Shown here: positions 10,583 through 24,493 of the stretch, one piece after another
Numbering within the stretch: the stretch's first letter is position 1
How the letters are laid out: the number at the start of each line of letters is the position of its first letter
Assembly: GCF_029407905.1 (NCBI RefSeq)
Contig: NW_026577902.1
Coordinates: forward strand, 1,798,001 to 1,862,000
DNA: 64,000 nt
Reading direction: 5' to 3'
Source: Bubalus kerabau
Lineage: Eukaryota; Chordata; Mammalia; Artiodactyla; Bovidae
The notes under the pieces: model-generated
The model's database searches: none
What the model saw: only the letters and a program-made list of their open reading frames with translations
Told to the model about the DNA's origin: nothing
Made by a program: the position numbers and the translations under genes

Positions 10583-13423
10583 ACTCGGTCCTGGACACAA
10601 GCCTAGATGAGGTCTATTTTGCACTGCAGTTACTAGAGAGCAATCGCCAGCTCTCCCTCGCAAATCGAATTGAAGATTGGACTTCCCTGGGCCAATACAA
10701 TTGGAAGCCTGAATTCGACATCGTAACTCGAGAATCCCGCCGAAACTCGAGAAAATCCACGTGGTTCCCCCATCAGCGCTAGATGAGGCCCTTGCCCGCT
10801 ACAGCGACTCAAGAGAAGTCCCACGTTCTGTCTTGAAGTGCGAAATGGTACTTGGCACCCTTGATGCAATCTCAAAATTCCCTGACATACCGGTCTCACT
10901 CGAAAGGAACACCGAGGTTCCCGGAACCACTTCATTTGAGCTCCTTCTGCCCTCGTGATCGTGACAGGAGTGTTGATTCCCCTGCTATGTCTGGAAGGCG
11001 TTCCCGACCTTTCCAGCGCGCCTAAGGATGAGGCAGGTCTCAGGAGGAAATTCGAGACATAGCCTCGTGGGTGGTGCCACAAGCCGAAAGACCCCGATTT
11101 CCCGGTCTACTCTTGATAAGAACGCGATGCCCTGACACCTTTACGAAGGAAAACCTGTGGATGAAAGCACAACACGAAGGGGCACTGACACCCCCGTTTA
11201 TCATCCAGAAAAACCCGCAGGTTACAAACACAGTTCAACAAGTGGTCTGTCACCCCATGAACAACTCGAGAGGCAAGTGGAGTTCCATTCCTCCACACAA
11301 GGCGAGACCTGATTTTCTGTACCAACTCTGCAGGGAAACTGCGATCCGAGTCAGTACCGGCGCAAGGAAACCCAGGAGAGGAAACATGAGGTTCCTGCCT
11401 CCACTCGAGATGAGGCTCTCATCCATTGCACCAAACCCAGTGGAGTCCAGAGAGGCTCCTCCCAACTCCACAGTACCCCTGACTTCTCAGAGGCACCCGG
11501 AGAAGCTCCATGAGGTCACCGGCACATGTCGAGGGAACCCAGGGTTTCCTGCCACAATGCGAAAAAGACCTCGAGAGTCCTACTTCAACGTGTCTTGAAG
11601 CCCGAATCTGCTTCCATGGCTCTATAGAAATGACACGCACCCCCTCGCCATGCACATGGAGACCTGACTTCCCTGGCGCCATAAGAGAGGCTCCCTGAGC
11701 TCCCTGTTGTACCTGGTGAGAAACCCCACACTGACGCCGCAGCTTGAGAAAACCCACCATACGCCCCTGTCATCGCGAGATGAGGGCCTTCTTTTCCTGC
11801 ATGGCCTGGAGAGGAATACCGAATCCTCTTTTCAAACTCCACAGGAGGCTTGACTCCCTTTAGGCCACTTAGTGGGCTCCAAGAGATACCCATCGCGACT
11901 CGAGAGGAGAATGGAGTCCTTTGCTTCCCCTCGAGACAAGGCCTGACTCACCAGGTGGGTCTGGAATGCAACCCCGAGATCCCTGTCTCCCCTGGAGAGG
12001 AACATTAGGTCCTGGAAACAAGCCTAGATGAGGTCTCTTTTGCCCTTCTGTAACTCGAGAGCAATCCCCCGCTCTCCCTGACAACTCGAATGGAAGATTG
12101 GACTTCCCTGGGCCAACACAAGAGGAAGCCTGAATTCCCCTTCGTAACTCGAGAATCCCACCGCAACTCGAGAAAAAGCACTTGGTTCCCTCGTCATCGC
12201 AAGATGAGGCCCTTGCCCGCTACAGCTTCTCAAGAAAAGTCCCACGTTCCGTCTTGAAGTGCGAAACGATACTTGACACCCTTGATGTGACCCCAAAAGT
12301 TCCCCGAAATATCGGTCTCACTCGAGGTGAACACCGAGGTTCCTGGCACCAGTTTATCTGAGCCCCTTCTCCCCTCCTGTTCGTGATAGGAGGGTCACTT
12401 CCCCTGCTTTGTTTGTAAGGGGTTCCCGACCTTCACGGGGCACTTCAGGATGAGGCCGGTCTCACGAGGAAATTCGAGACGTAGCTCGCGGGTGGTGCCA
12501 CATGCCAAAAGACTATGATTTCCCTGTACACTCTTCATAAGAACCCGATGCCTGGACACCTCTTCGAAGGCAACCCTGTGGATGAAGGCACAACACAAAG
12601 GGGCACTGACACCCTCGTGCATCGTCCGGAAAAACCCGCAGGTTCCACATACAGCTCAACAAGTGGCTTGTCACCCCTGAAGAACTCGAGAGGCAAGTGG
12701 GGTTTCATTCCTCTACACAAGACGAGGCCTGACTCTCCTGTCCCAACTCTGCAGGGACTTTGCGATCCGAATCAGACCAGCGCCGGTGAAGTCACGAGAA
12801 GAACGCTGAGGTTCCTGCCTCCACTCGAGATTAGGACCTCTTCCATTGCACGAAAACCAGTGGAGTCCCGAGAGACGCGTCCCAGCTCCACAGTATCCCT
12901 GACTTCTCAGAGGCACCCTGAGAAGCTCCCTGAGGTCACCAGCACAATTCGTGTGAACCCAGGGTTTACTGCCGCCACCATAGAAAGAACTCAAGAGTCC
13001 TTCTTCAACGCATTTTGAGGCCTGATTCCCCTACCATGACTCGAGGGCAATGACGCGCTCCCTCTGCTACACTCATGAAGCCCTGACTTCCCTGGCGCCA
13101 CACGAGAGGCTCCCTGAGCTCCCCGTCATACCTCGTGAGAAACCCCACACTGGCGCCGCAGATAGAGAAAACCCACGAGACGCCCCCGTTTTCGCGACAT
13201 GACGGCCTTCTTTTCTAGCATGGCCTGGAGAGCAATCCCGAGTCCTCTCTCCAAACTCCACAGTAGGCTTGACTCCCTTTTGGTCACTCAGTGGACTCCA
13301 AGACATACCCGTCGCGAGTCGAGAGGAGAGTGGAGTCTTTTCCTTCCCCACAAGGCGAGGCCTGACTCCTCGGGTGAGTCTGATATGCGAACCGGAGATC
13401 CCTGTCGCCCCTGGAGAGAAACA
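10583..13423. repeat. Two adjacent satellite I units with an extra 18 bases
   Basis: Near 11355 and 12775 the usual 'gagtcagaaatggagagg' is replaced by a longer stretch containing 'ccggcgc' or 'cagcgccgg' and 'aagtca', giving 1420-bp units instead of 1402. The same longer form appears near 15580, 50873 and 52290. It marks a subfamily of satellite I. Confidence 0.75.
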
Positions 13424-16400
13424 TTAGGTCCTGGACACAAGCCTAGATGAGGTCTCTTTTTTCCTGCAGTGACTCGAGAGCAATCCCCAACTCTCCCTCG
13501 CAACTCAAATGGAAGACTGGACTTTCCTGGGCCAACAGAAGAGGAAGCCTGTATTCCCCGTTGTAATTCGAGAATCCCGCGGCAACTGGAGAAAAACAAC
13601 GTGGCTCCTCCGTCATCGAAATATGAGGCCCCTGTCAGCTATAGCGTCTCCAGGGAAGTCCCATGTTCCGTCTTGAAGTGTGAAACGGTAGTTGGCACCC
13701 TTGATGCGACCCCCAAATTTCCCTGACACCCCGGTCTCACTCGAGGAGAACATGGAGGTTCCCAGCACCGCTTCAGCTGAGCCTCTTCTCCCCTCCTGAT
13801 GGCGACAGGAGGGTCGATTCCCCTGCTTTGTCTGGAAGGGGTTCCCAGACTTCCCGGCGAACCTCAGGATGAGGCCAGTCTCACGAGGGAAGTCGAGACG
13901 TAGCCTCGTGGGTTGTGCCACATGCCGAAAGACCCCGATTTCCTGGTCCGCTATTGATAAGATCCCGATCCCCGGTCACCTCTTCGAAGGTAACCCTGTG
14001 GATGAAGGCACAACACGAAGGGGCACTGACACCCCTCTGCATCGTCCCCCAAAACCGCAGGTTCCACATACAACTCGACAGGTGGCCTGTCATCCCATGA
14101 ACAACTCGAGAGGCAAGCGGAGTTCCATTACTCCACACAAGACGAGGTCTGACTCTCCTGTCCCAACTCTGCAGGGACCCTGCTATCCGAGTCAGAAATG
14201 GAGAGGAACCCTGACGTTACTGCCTCAATCCGAGATTAGGTCCTCTTCAATTGCACCAGTCCCTGTGATGTCCCGAGAAGCCCCTCAACTCCACAGTATC
14301 CCTGACTTCTCAGAGGAACCCCGCTAAGCTCCCTGAGGTCATGGGCACAAGTCGAGGGAACCCAGGGTTTCCTGCCACACCCCGAGAAAGACCTCGAGAG
14401 TTCTTCTTCGAAGCGTCTTGAGGCTTGATTCCCCTACCATGACTCGAGAGCAATGAGGCGCTCCCCCACGCCACGTCCATGGAGACCTGACTTCCGTGGC
14501 ACCACAGGAGTCTCCCTAAGCTCCCCGTCCTATCTCGTGAGAAACCCCAACCAGGCACTGCACCTTGAGAAAACCCACGAGACGCCCCCGTCATCGCGAG
14601 ATGAGGGCCTTCTTTTCCTGCATGGCCTAGAGAGCAATCCCGAGTCCTCTGTCCAAACTCCACAGGAGGATTAACTCCATTTAGGCCACTCTTGGGCTCC
14701 AAGGGATACCCGTCACGACTCGAGAGGAGAGCGGAGTCCATTCATTCCCTTCGAGACGAGGCCTGACTCCCCGGGTGAGTCTGGAATGCAACCCCGAGAT
14801 CCCTGTCGCCCCTGGAGAGAAAAACTCGGTCCTGGACACAAACCTAGATAAGCTCTATTTTGCCCTGCAGTGACTCGAGAGCAATCTCCAGCTCTCACTT
14901 GCAACTCGAATGGAAGATTGGACTTCCCTGGGCCAACACAAGAAGAAACCTGTATTCCCCATCGTAACTCAAGAATCCTGCCGCAACTCGAGAAAAAACA
15001 CGTGGGTCCCCCGTCAGCGCTAGATGAGGCCCTTGCCCACTACAGCGTCTAAAGAGAAGTCCCAGGTTCCGTCTTGAAGTGCGAAACGGTACTTGGCACC
15101 CTTGATGCAACGCGAAAAGTTACCCGACTTTCACTCAAGGAGAGCACCGAGGTTCCCGGCACTACTTCATCTGAGCCCTTTCTCTCCTCCTGATCCCGAA
15201 AGGAGGGTCGATTCCCCTGCTTTGTTTGGAAAGGGTTCCCGGACTTTCCTGCGCACCTCAGGATGAGGCCAGTCTCACGAGGAAATTCGAGACGTAGCCT
15301 CGTGGGTGGTGCAACATGCTGAAAGAACCCAATTTCCCGGTCCGCACTTGAGGAGAACCCGATGCCCGGACACCTCTTCGAAGGCAACCCTGTGGATGAA
15401 GGCACAACAGGAAGGAGCACTGACGCCCCCGTGCATCTCCGAAAAACCCGCAGGTTCCACACACATCACGAAAAGTGGTGTCATCCTTGAACAACTTGAG
15501 ATGTAAGCGGAGTTCCATTCCTCCGCAGAACACGAGACCTGACACTCCTGAGCAAACTCAACAGGGACCCTGCGATCTGAGTCAGATCCGGCCTCCAGGA
15601 AGTCAGGAGCAGAACCCTGAGGTTCCTGCCTCAACTCGAGATGAGGCCCACTTCCATTGCACCAAACCCAGAGGAGTCCCGAGAGGCCTCTCCCAAATCC
15701 ACAGTATCCCTGACTTCTCAGAGGCACCCTGAGACGCTCCCTGAGGTCACCGGCACAAGTCAAGGGAACCCAGGGTTTCCTGCCGCAACCCTAGAAAGAC
15801 ATCGAGAGTTCTTTTTCTACTCGTCATGAGGCCCGATTCCCCTACCCTGACTTGAGAGCAATGACGCGCTCCCACTTCCCCGCCAATGGAGACCTGACTT
15901 CCCTGTTGCCACACGAGAGGCTACCTGAACTCCCCGTCGTACCTCGTGAGAAACCCCACACTGGCGCCGCAGCTCGAGAAAACACACGAGACGCCCCCGT
16001 CATCTCGAGATGTGGGCCTTCTTTTCCTGCATGGCCTGGAGAGCAATCCCGAGTCCTCTCTCCAAACTGAAGAGGAGGGTTGACTCCCTTTAGACCACTC
16101 AGTGGGCTCCAAGAGATACGCGTCGCTACTCGAGAGGAGAGCCGAGTCCTTTGCTTCCCCTCGAGACGAGGCCTAACTCCCTGGGTGAGTCTGTAATGCA
16201 AACCCGAGATCCCTGTCGCCCTTGGAGAGGATCATTGGGTCCTGAACACAAGGCTAGATGAGGTCGCTTTTGCCCTGCAGTAACTCGAGAGCACTCCCCA
16301 GCTTTCCCTCGCAACCCGAATGGAATATTGGACCTCCCTGGGCCAACACAAGAGGAAGCCTGAATTCCCAGTAGTAATTCGAGAATTCCACCTCAACTTG

Positions 16401-17390
16401 AGAAAAACCACGTGGTTTCCCCTTCATTGCAAGATGAGGCCCTTGCCCGCTCCAGCGTCTCAAGAGTAGTCCCACGTTCTGTCTTCAAGTGCGAAATGAT
16501 ATTTGGCACCCTTAATGCTACCCCAAAAGTTCCCCGACATACGGGTCGCACTCGAGGGGAACACCGAGGTTCCTGGCACCACTTCATCTGAGCCCCTTCT
16601 CCCCTCCTGATCGCGAAAGGAGGGTCGATTCCCCTGCTTTGTCTGCAAGGGGTTCCCGACCTTCTCCACGCACCTCAGATGAGGCTGTCTCACGAGGAAA
16701 TTCGAGACGTAGCCTCGATGGTGGTGCCACATGCCGAAAGACCGCGATTTCCCGATCCGCTCTTGATAAGAACGCGATGCCCAGACACCTATTCGAAGAT
16801 AGTGTGGATGAAGGCACAACACGAAGGGGCACTGACACCCCCGTGCATCGTCCGGAAAAGACCGCAGGTTACTCATACAGCTGAACAAGTTCCTGTCACC
16901 CAGTGAACAACTCGAGAGGCAAGCGGAGGTCCATTCCTGCACACAAGACAAGGCCTGACTCACCTCTCCCAACTATGCAGGGGGCTGAGATTGGAATCAG
17001 AAATGGAGAGGAACCCTGAGGTTCCTGCCTCCCCTCGAGATGAGGCCCCCTTCCATTTCACCAAACCCAGTGGAGTCCCAAGAGGTCTTTCCCAACTCCA
17101 CAGTATCCCTGACTTCTCAGAGGCACCCGGAGAATCTCCCTGAGGTCACCGGCACAAGTCGAGGGAACTCAGGTATTCTTGCCAAGACCCGAGAGAGATC
17201 TTGAGAGTCCTTCTTCAACGCATCTAGAGGCCTGATTCCCCTACCATGACTCGAGAGCAATGACGCGCTCCCCCTTGCCACACGCATCGAGACCTAACTT
17301 CCCTGGCGCCACACAAGAGGCTCCCTGAGCTCCCCGTCGTACCTCCTGAGAAACCAACACAGGCGCTGCAGCTCGGTAAAACCACTGAGA

Positions 17391-17404
17391 CCCCCCCCCC
17401 CCCC
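17391..17404. repeat. C14 homopolymer in satellite I
   Basis: Most units read 'gagacgcccccgtcatc' here. This unit has 14 consecutive C, a local loss of the G plus expansion. Confidence 0.95.
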
Positions 17405-20400
17405 GTCATCGTGAGATGAGGGCCTTCTTTTCCTGCATGTCCTGGAGTGCAATCCCGAGTCCTCTCTCCAAACTCCAGAGGAGGCTTGACTCCCTTTAGT
17501 CCACTCAGTGGGCTCCAAGAAATACGCGTCGCGACTCGAGAAGAGAGATAAGTCCTTTGTTTCCCCTCGAGACGACGCCTGACTCCTGGGTGAGTCTGGA
17601 ATGCAACCCCAAGATCCCAGTCACCCCTTGAGAGGAACATTAGGTCCTAGACACAAGCCTGGATGAGGTTTCTTTTGCCCTGCAGTGACTCGAGCGCAAC
17701 CCCCAGCTCTCCCTCGCAACTCGAATGGAAGATTGGGCTTCCCTGGGCCAACACAAGAGGAAGCCAGAAATCCCCTTCGTAACTCGAGAATCCCGCCGAA
17801 ACTCGAGAAAAACCACGTGTTTCCAACGTCATCCCAAGATGAGGCCCTTGCTGCTATGGCCTCTCAAGAAAAGAACCACGTTCCGTCTTGAAGTGCGAAA
17901 CGGTACTTTGCACCCTTGATGCGACACCAAATGTTCCTGGACACGCCGGTCTCACTCGACAGGAACACCTAGGTTCCCGCACCACTTCATCTGAGCACCT
18001 TCTCCCCTCCTGTTCGAGACAGGAGGGTCTATTCCCCTGCTTTGTTTGGAAGGGGTTCCCCACATTCCCGGTGCACCTCAGGATGAGGCCGGTCTCACGA
18101 GGAAATTCGAGACATAGCATCGGGGGTGGTGTCACATGCCGAAATACCCCGATTTCCCGGCCCACTCTTGAGAAGAACCCGATGCCCGGACACCTCTTCG
18201 AAGGCAACCCTGTGGACGAAGGCACAAAACGAAGGGTCACTGACACTCCCGTGCATCATTCGGTAAAAGCCGCAGGTTCCACACACAGCTCGACAAGAGG
18301 CCTGTCATCCCATGAACAACTCGAGAGGCAAGCAGAGTTCCATTCCTCCACTCAAGACGAGGCCTGACTCTCCGGTCCCAACTCTGAAGGGACCCTGCGA
18401 TCGGAGTCCGAAATGGAGAGGAACCCTGAGGTTCCTGACTCCACTCGAGATGAGGCCCTCTTCCATTACACCAAAAACAGTGGAGGCCCGAGAGGCCCCT
18501 CCCAAATCCACAGTATCGCGACTTCTCAGAGGCACCCTTAGAAGCTCCCTGAGGTCACCGGCACAAGTCGAGGGAACACAGGGTTTCCTGACGCAACCCG
18601 AGAAAGACCTCGAAAATCCTCCTTCACGCGTCTTGAATCCCGATTCCCCTACCATGACTCGAGAGCAATGACGCGTTCCCCCTCGAAACTCGCATGGAGA
18701 CTTGACTTCCCTGGCGCCACACGAGAGGCTCCCTGAGCTCCCCGTCATACCTCGTGAGAAATCCCACACTGGCTCCCCAGCTCGAGAAAACCCACGAGAC
18801 GCCTCCGTCATCGCGAGATGAAGGCCTTCTTTTCCTGCATGGCCTGGAGAGCAATCTCGAGGCCTCTCTTCAAACTCCACAGGAGGCCTGACTCCCTTTA
18901 GGCCACTCTGTGGGCTCCAAGAGATACCCGTTGGGACTCGAGAGGAGAGCGGAATTCTTTGCTTCCCCTATATACCAGGCCTGACTCCTCAGGTGAGTCT
19001 GGAATGCAACCCCGAGATCCCTGTCGCCCCTGGAGAGGAACATTAGGTCCTAGACACAAGCATAGATGAGGTCTCATTTGCCCTGAAGTGACTCGAGAGC
19101 AATCCCCTGCTGTCCCTCGCACCTCGAATGGAAGAATGGACTTCCCTGGGACAACACAAGAGGAAACCTGAATTCCCCATCGTAATTCGAAAATCCCGCC
19201 GCAACTCGAGGAAAACCACGTGGTTCCCCCGTCATCGCAAGATGAGGCCCTTGCCAGCTACAGCGTCTCAGGAGAAGCCCCACGTTCCATCTTGAAGTTT
19301 AAAACGATAATTGGCAACCTTGATGTTAACACAAAAGTTCCCCGACACCCTGGTCTCACTCGAGGGGAACACCAAGGTTCGGTGCACCGCTTGTTCTGAG
19401 CCCCTTATCCCCTCCTGATCGCGATGGGAGGGTCGATTACCCTGCTTTGTCTGGAAGGGGTTCCGGACCTTCCCGGCGCACCTCAGGATGAGGCCGGTCT
19501 CACGAGGAAATTCGAGACGTAGCCTTGTGGTTGGTGCCACACGCCGAAAGACCCCGATTTCCCTGTCTGCTCTTGATAAGAACCCAATGCTAGGACACCT
19601 CTTCGAAGGCAATCCTGTGGACGAAGGCACAAAACGAAGGGGTCTGACACCCTCCTGCATCGTTGGAAAAGCCCGCAAGTTCCACATACAGATCGACAAG
19701 TGGCCTGTCACCCCGTGAACAACTCGAGAGGCAAGAGGAGTTAAATTCCTCCACACAAGACGAGGCCTGACTCTCCTGTCCCAACTCTGCATGGACACTG
19801 AGATCCGATTCAGAAATGGAGAGGAACCATGAGGTTCCTGCCTCAACTCGAGATAAGGCCCTCTTCTACTGCACCAAACCCAGTGGAGTTCGGAGCGGCC
19901 CCTCCCAACTGCACAGTATCCCTGACTTCTCAGAGGCACCCTGAGAAGCTCCCTGAGGTCACGGGCATAAGTCGAGGGAACCCAGGGTTTCCTGCCGTAA
20001 CCTGAGAAAAATCTCGAGAGTCCTTCTTCACGCGTCTTGAGGCCCGATTCCCCTACCATGACTGGAGAAAAATGACGCGCTCCCCCTCGCCACGCGCATG
20101 AAGATCTGACTTCCCTGGCACCACATGAGAGGCTCCCTGAGCTCCCCATCGTACCTCGTGAGAAACCCCACACTGGCGCCGCAGCTCGAGAAAACCCACG
20201 AGACGCCCCTGTCATGGTGAAATGAGGGCCTTCTTTCCTGCATGACCTGAAGAGCAATCCCGAATCCTCTCTCCAAACTCCAAAGGAGGCTTGACTCCCT
20301 TTAGGTCACTCAGTGGGCTCCAAGAGATACGCGTCGATACTCAGGAGGAGAGCGGTGTCCTTTGCTTCCCCTCGAGATGAGGTCTGACTACGAGGGTGAG

Positions 20401-23400
20401 TCTGGAATGCAACCCTGGATCCCTGTCGCCCCTGGAGAGGAACCTTAGGTCCTGGACAAAAGCCTAGAGGAGGTCTCTTTGGCCCTGCAGTGACTCAAGC
20501 AAAACCCCTAGCTTTCCCTTGCAACTCGAATGGAAGATTGGCCTTTCTGAGCCAACACAAGAGGAAGCCTGAATTTCCAGTTGTAATTTGAGAAACCCGC
20601 CGCAACTCGAGAAAAATCACGTGGTTCCCTGTATTGCAAGATGAGGCCCTTGCCCCCTACAGCGTCTCAAGAGAAGTCTCACATTCCGTCTTGAAGTGCA
20701 AAACAGTACTTGGCACCCTTGATGCGACCCCAAAAGTTCCCCTATATACCGATCTCACTAGAGGGGACACTGAAGTTCCCGGCACCACTTCATCTGAGGC
20801 CTTTCTCCTCTCATGATCGCGATAGGAGGGTCGATTCCACTGCTTTGTCTCGAAGGGGTTCCCGACCTTCCCGGCACACCTCAGGATGAGGCCGGTCTCA
20901 CGAGGAAATTCGAGACGTAGCCTCGAGGGCCATACTACATGCCGAAAGACCCCGATTCCATGGTCCACTTTTGATCAAAACCAGACTCCTGGACACCTCT
21001 TCGAAGGCAAGCCTGTGGATGAAGGCACAACACGTAGGGGCACTGACACCCCGTGCATCTTCCGGAAAAACCCGCAGGTTCTCACACAGCTCCACAAGTG
21101 GTCTGTCACCTCGTGAACAACTCGAGAAGCAAGCGGAGTTCCATTCCTCCACACAAGACGATGCCTGACTCTCCTGTCACAACTCTAGGGACCTTGCGCA
21201 CCGAGTCAGAAATGGAGAGGAAGCCTGAGGTTCCTGCCTCCACTCAAGACGAGGCCTTTTCCATTGCCGCAAAACCAGAGGAGTCCCGAGAGGCCCGTCC
21301 CAAATCCACAGTATGCCTGACTTCTCAGAGGCACCCTGAGAAGCTCCCTAAGGTCACCGGCAGAAGTCGACGGAACCCAGGGTTTCCTGCCCCAACCTGA
21401 GAAAGACCTTGAGAGTCCTGCTTTAACGTATCTTGAGGCCCGATTCCCGTACCATATCTCGAGAGCAATGACGCGCTCCCCCTTGCCATGCGCATGGAGA
21501 CCTGACTTCCCTGGCGCCACACGAAAGGCTCTCTGAGCTTCCCGTCGCACCTCGTCAGAAACCGCACACTGGCACCACAGCTCGAGAAAACCAACAAGAC
21601 GCCCCTGTCATCGCGAGATGAGGATCTTCTTTTCCTGCATGGCCTGGAGAGCAATCCCGAGTCTTCTCTCCAAACTCCACAGGGGGCTTGACTCCCTTTA
21701 GGCCACTCAGTGGGCTCCAAGAGACACCTGTGGCGACTCGAGAGGAGAGCGGGGTCCTTTGCTTCCCCTCGAGTCGAGCTCGGACTCCCAGGATGCGTCT
21801 GGAATGCAAACCCGAGATCGCTGTCGGCCCTGGAGAGGAATATTAGGTCCTGGACACAAGCCTAGATGAGGTCTCTTTTGCCCTGCAGTGACTCAAGAGC
21901 AAACCCCAGCTCTCCCTCGAAACTCGAATGGAAGATTGGACTTCCCTGGGCCAACACAAGAGGAAGCCTGAATTCCCTGTCGTAACTCGAGAATCCCGCC
22001 GCACCTTGAGAAAAACCACGTGATTCCCCCGTCATCCCAAGATGAGGCCCTTGCCCTCTGCAGCGTGTCAAGTGAAGCCCCAAGTCCGTATTGAAGTGCA
22101 AAACGGTACTTGGCACCCTTGAAGCGACCCCAAAAGTTTCCCGACACACCGGTTCCACTCGAGGGGAACACCGAGGTTCCCGGCACGACTTCAACTGAGC
22201 CCTTTCACTCCTCCTGATCGCGACAAGATGGTCGATTCCCCTGCTTTGTCTGGAAGGGGTTCCCGATCTTCATGGCGCACCTCAGGATGACACGAGTCTA
22301 ACGAAGAAATTCGAGACGTAGCCTCATGGATGGTGCCACGTTCTGAAAGACCCCGATTTCCTGCTCCGCTATTGATAAGAACCCGATGTCCAGACACCTC
22401 TTTGAAGGCAACCCTGTGGATGAAGGCACAACACGAAGGGGCACTGACCCCCTCATGCATCTTACGGAAAAAACCGAAGGTTCCACTCACAGCTCAACAA
22501 ATGGTCTGTTATCCTGTGAACAACTCGAGAGGCAAGTGGAGTTCCATTCGTCCACACAAGACGAGGCCTGACTCTCCTGTCCCAATTCTTCAGGGACCCT
22601 GTGGTCGGAGTTTTAAATGGAGAGGAACCCTTAGGTTCCTGCCTCAACTCGAGATGAGAACCTTTGCCATTGCACCAAACCCAGTGGAGTTCCGAGAGCC
22701 CCTCCCAAGTCCACAGTATGCCTGACTTCTCAGAGGCACCCTGAGAAGCTCCCTAGGTCACCGGTACAAGTCGAGGGAACCCAGGGTTTCCTGCCACAAC
22801 CTGAGAAAGACCTTGAGACTCCTTCTTCAACGCGTCTTGAGTCCCGATTTCCCTACCATGACTCGAGAGCATTTATGGGCTCCCCCTCATCACACGCATA
22901 GACACCTGACTTTCCTGGCGCCACATGAGAGGCTCCCTGAGATCCCCGTTGTACCTCGTGAGAAAATTCATACTTGCGCCCCAACTCGAGAAAACCCACA
23001 AGACGCCCCCGTCATTGCGAGCTGAGGGCCTTCTCTTCCTGTATGGCCTGGAGAGCAATCCCGAGTCCTCTCTCCAACTCCACAGGAGGCTTGACTCCCT
23101 GGAGGCCACTCAGTGGGCTCCAAGAGATACCTATCGTGACCCAGGAGGATATCAGAATCCTTTGCTTCCCCTCGAGCCGAGGCCTGACTCACTGGGTGAG
23201 TCTGGAATGCGTCCCCGTGATCCCTATCGCCCCTGGAGAGGAACATTAGGTCCTGGACACAAGCCTAGATGAGGTCTATTTTGACCTGCCGTGACTCGAG
23301 AGCAATTCCCACCCAGCTCTCTCTGGCAACTCGAATGGAAGAATGGACTTCCCTGGGCCAACAGAAGAGGAAGCCTGAATTCCCCGTCGTAAGTCAACAA

Positions 23401-24487
23401 TCCCATCGCAACTCGAAAAAAACCACGTGGTTTCCCCTTCATCACAAGATGAGGCCCTTGCCCACCACAGCGTCTCAAGAGAAGTCCCACGTTTCGTCTT
23501 GAAGTTTGAAACAGTATTTGGCAAGCTTCATGAGACCCCAAAAGTTCCCTGACATACCAGTCTCACTCAAGGGGAACACCGAGGTTCCCGGCACCACTTC
23601 ATCTGAGCCCCTTCTCCCCTCCTGATCGCGACAGGAGGGTCGATTAACCTGCTTTGTCTGGAAGGCTTTCCCCACCTTCCAGGGGCACCTCAGCATGAGG
23701 CCCGTCTCATGAGGAAATTCGAGACGTAGCCTCGTGTGTGGTGCCGCATTCCAAAAGACCCCGATTTCCTGGTCCGCTCTTGATAAGAACCTGATGCCCA
23801 CACACCACTTCGAAGGCAACCCTGTGGATGAAAGCACATCACGAAGGGGCACTGACACCGCCGTGCATTGTCTGAAAAAAACCGCAGGTTCCACACACAG
23901 CTCGACAAGTGGCCTGTCAGTCCTTGAACAACTTGAGAGGCAAGCGGAGTTCCATTCCTCCACACAAGACGAGGCCTGACTCTCCTGTCCCAACTCTGCA
24001 AGGACCCTGCGATCTGAGTCCGAAATGGAGAGGAACCCTGAGGTTCCTTCCTGATCTCAAGATTAGGCCCTCTTCCATTGCAGCAAACCCAGTGGGGTCC
24101 CGAGAGGCCTCTCCCAGCTCCATAGTATCCCTGACTTCTCAGAGGCACCCTGAGAAGCTACCTGAGGTCACAGGCACAAGTCGAGGGAACCCAGGGTTTC
24201 CTGCCGCAACCCGAGAAAGACCTCGAGCGTCCTTTTTCATTGTGTTGAGCCCTGATTCCTCTACCATGACTCGAGAGCAATGACGTGCACCCCCTCGCCA
24301 CTCGTATGGAGACTTGACTTCCCTGACACCACACGAGAGGCTCCCTGAGCTTCCGGTCGTACCTTGTGAGAAACCCCACACTGGCACCGCAGCTCCAGAA
24401 AAACCACGAGACTCCCCCGACATCGCGAGATGAGGGCCTTCTTTTCCTGCATGGCCTGGAGAGCAATCCCGCGTGCTCTCTCCAAAC

Positions 24488-24493
24488 TCCACA
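24488..24493. other. L1 target-site duplication, left copy
   Basis: TCCACA, matched by TCCACA at 32660-32665 directly after the poly(A) tail. Joining the flanks restores the normal satellite phrase 'aaactccacaggaggc'. Confidence 0.75.

Larger units (their letters stand above)
6241..24493. repeat. Bovine satellite I (1.715-type) array, segment 1, about 13 units
   Basis: Tandem units of about 1.40 kb. The phase marker 'ggtcctggacacaagcct' or a close variant recurs near 6380, 7785, 9188, 10590, 12008, 13428, 14830, 16228, 17645, 19047, 20448, 21848 and 23250. Inside each unit, 'actcgaga'-type motifs recur at roughly 31-base multiples, showing descent from a short ancestral repeat. GAATTC occurs at one fixed phase in many units (6505, 9311, 10711, 12132, 16362, 19170, 21970, 23377), matching the known 1402-bp EcoRI monomer. 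Units are CpG-rich and differ from each other by many substitutions, so this is not a freshly homogenised array. Long antisense frames cross unit boundaries without any coding signature; I call no gene. Confidence 0.9.

Noticed and set aside
19268..20257. 329-codon minus-strand open frame in satellite I, with similar long frames elsewhere (for example 54782-55657)
   Set aside because: Such frames occur in more than one phase in most units because the CTCGAG-rich minus strand is poor in stop triplets. They cross unit borders, vary in start and end from unit to unit, and match no domain.
6241..24493. Regularly spaced CTCGAG motifs resembling direct repeats of a CRISPR array
   Set aside because: The spacing derives from the internal subrepeats of a eukaryotic satellite; there are no unique spacers, and the context is mammalian.
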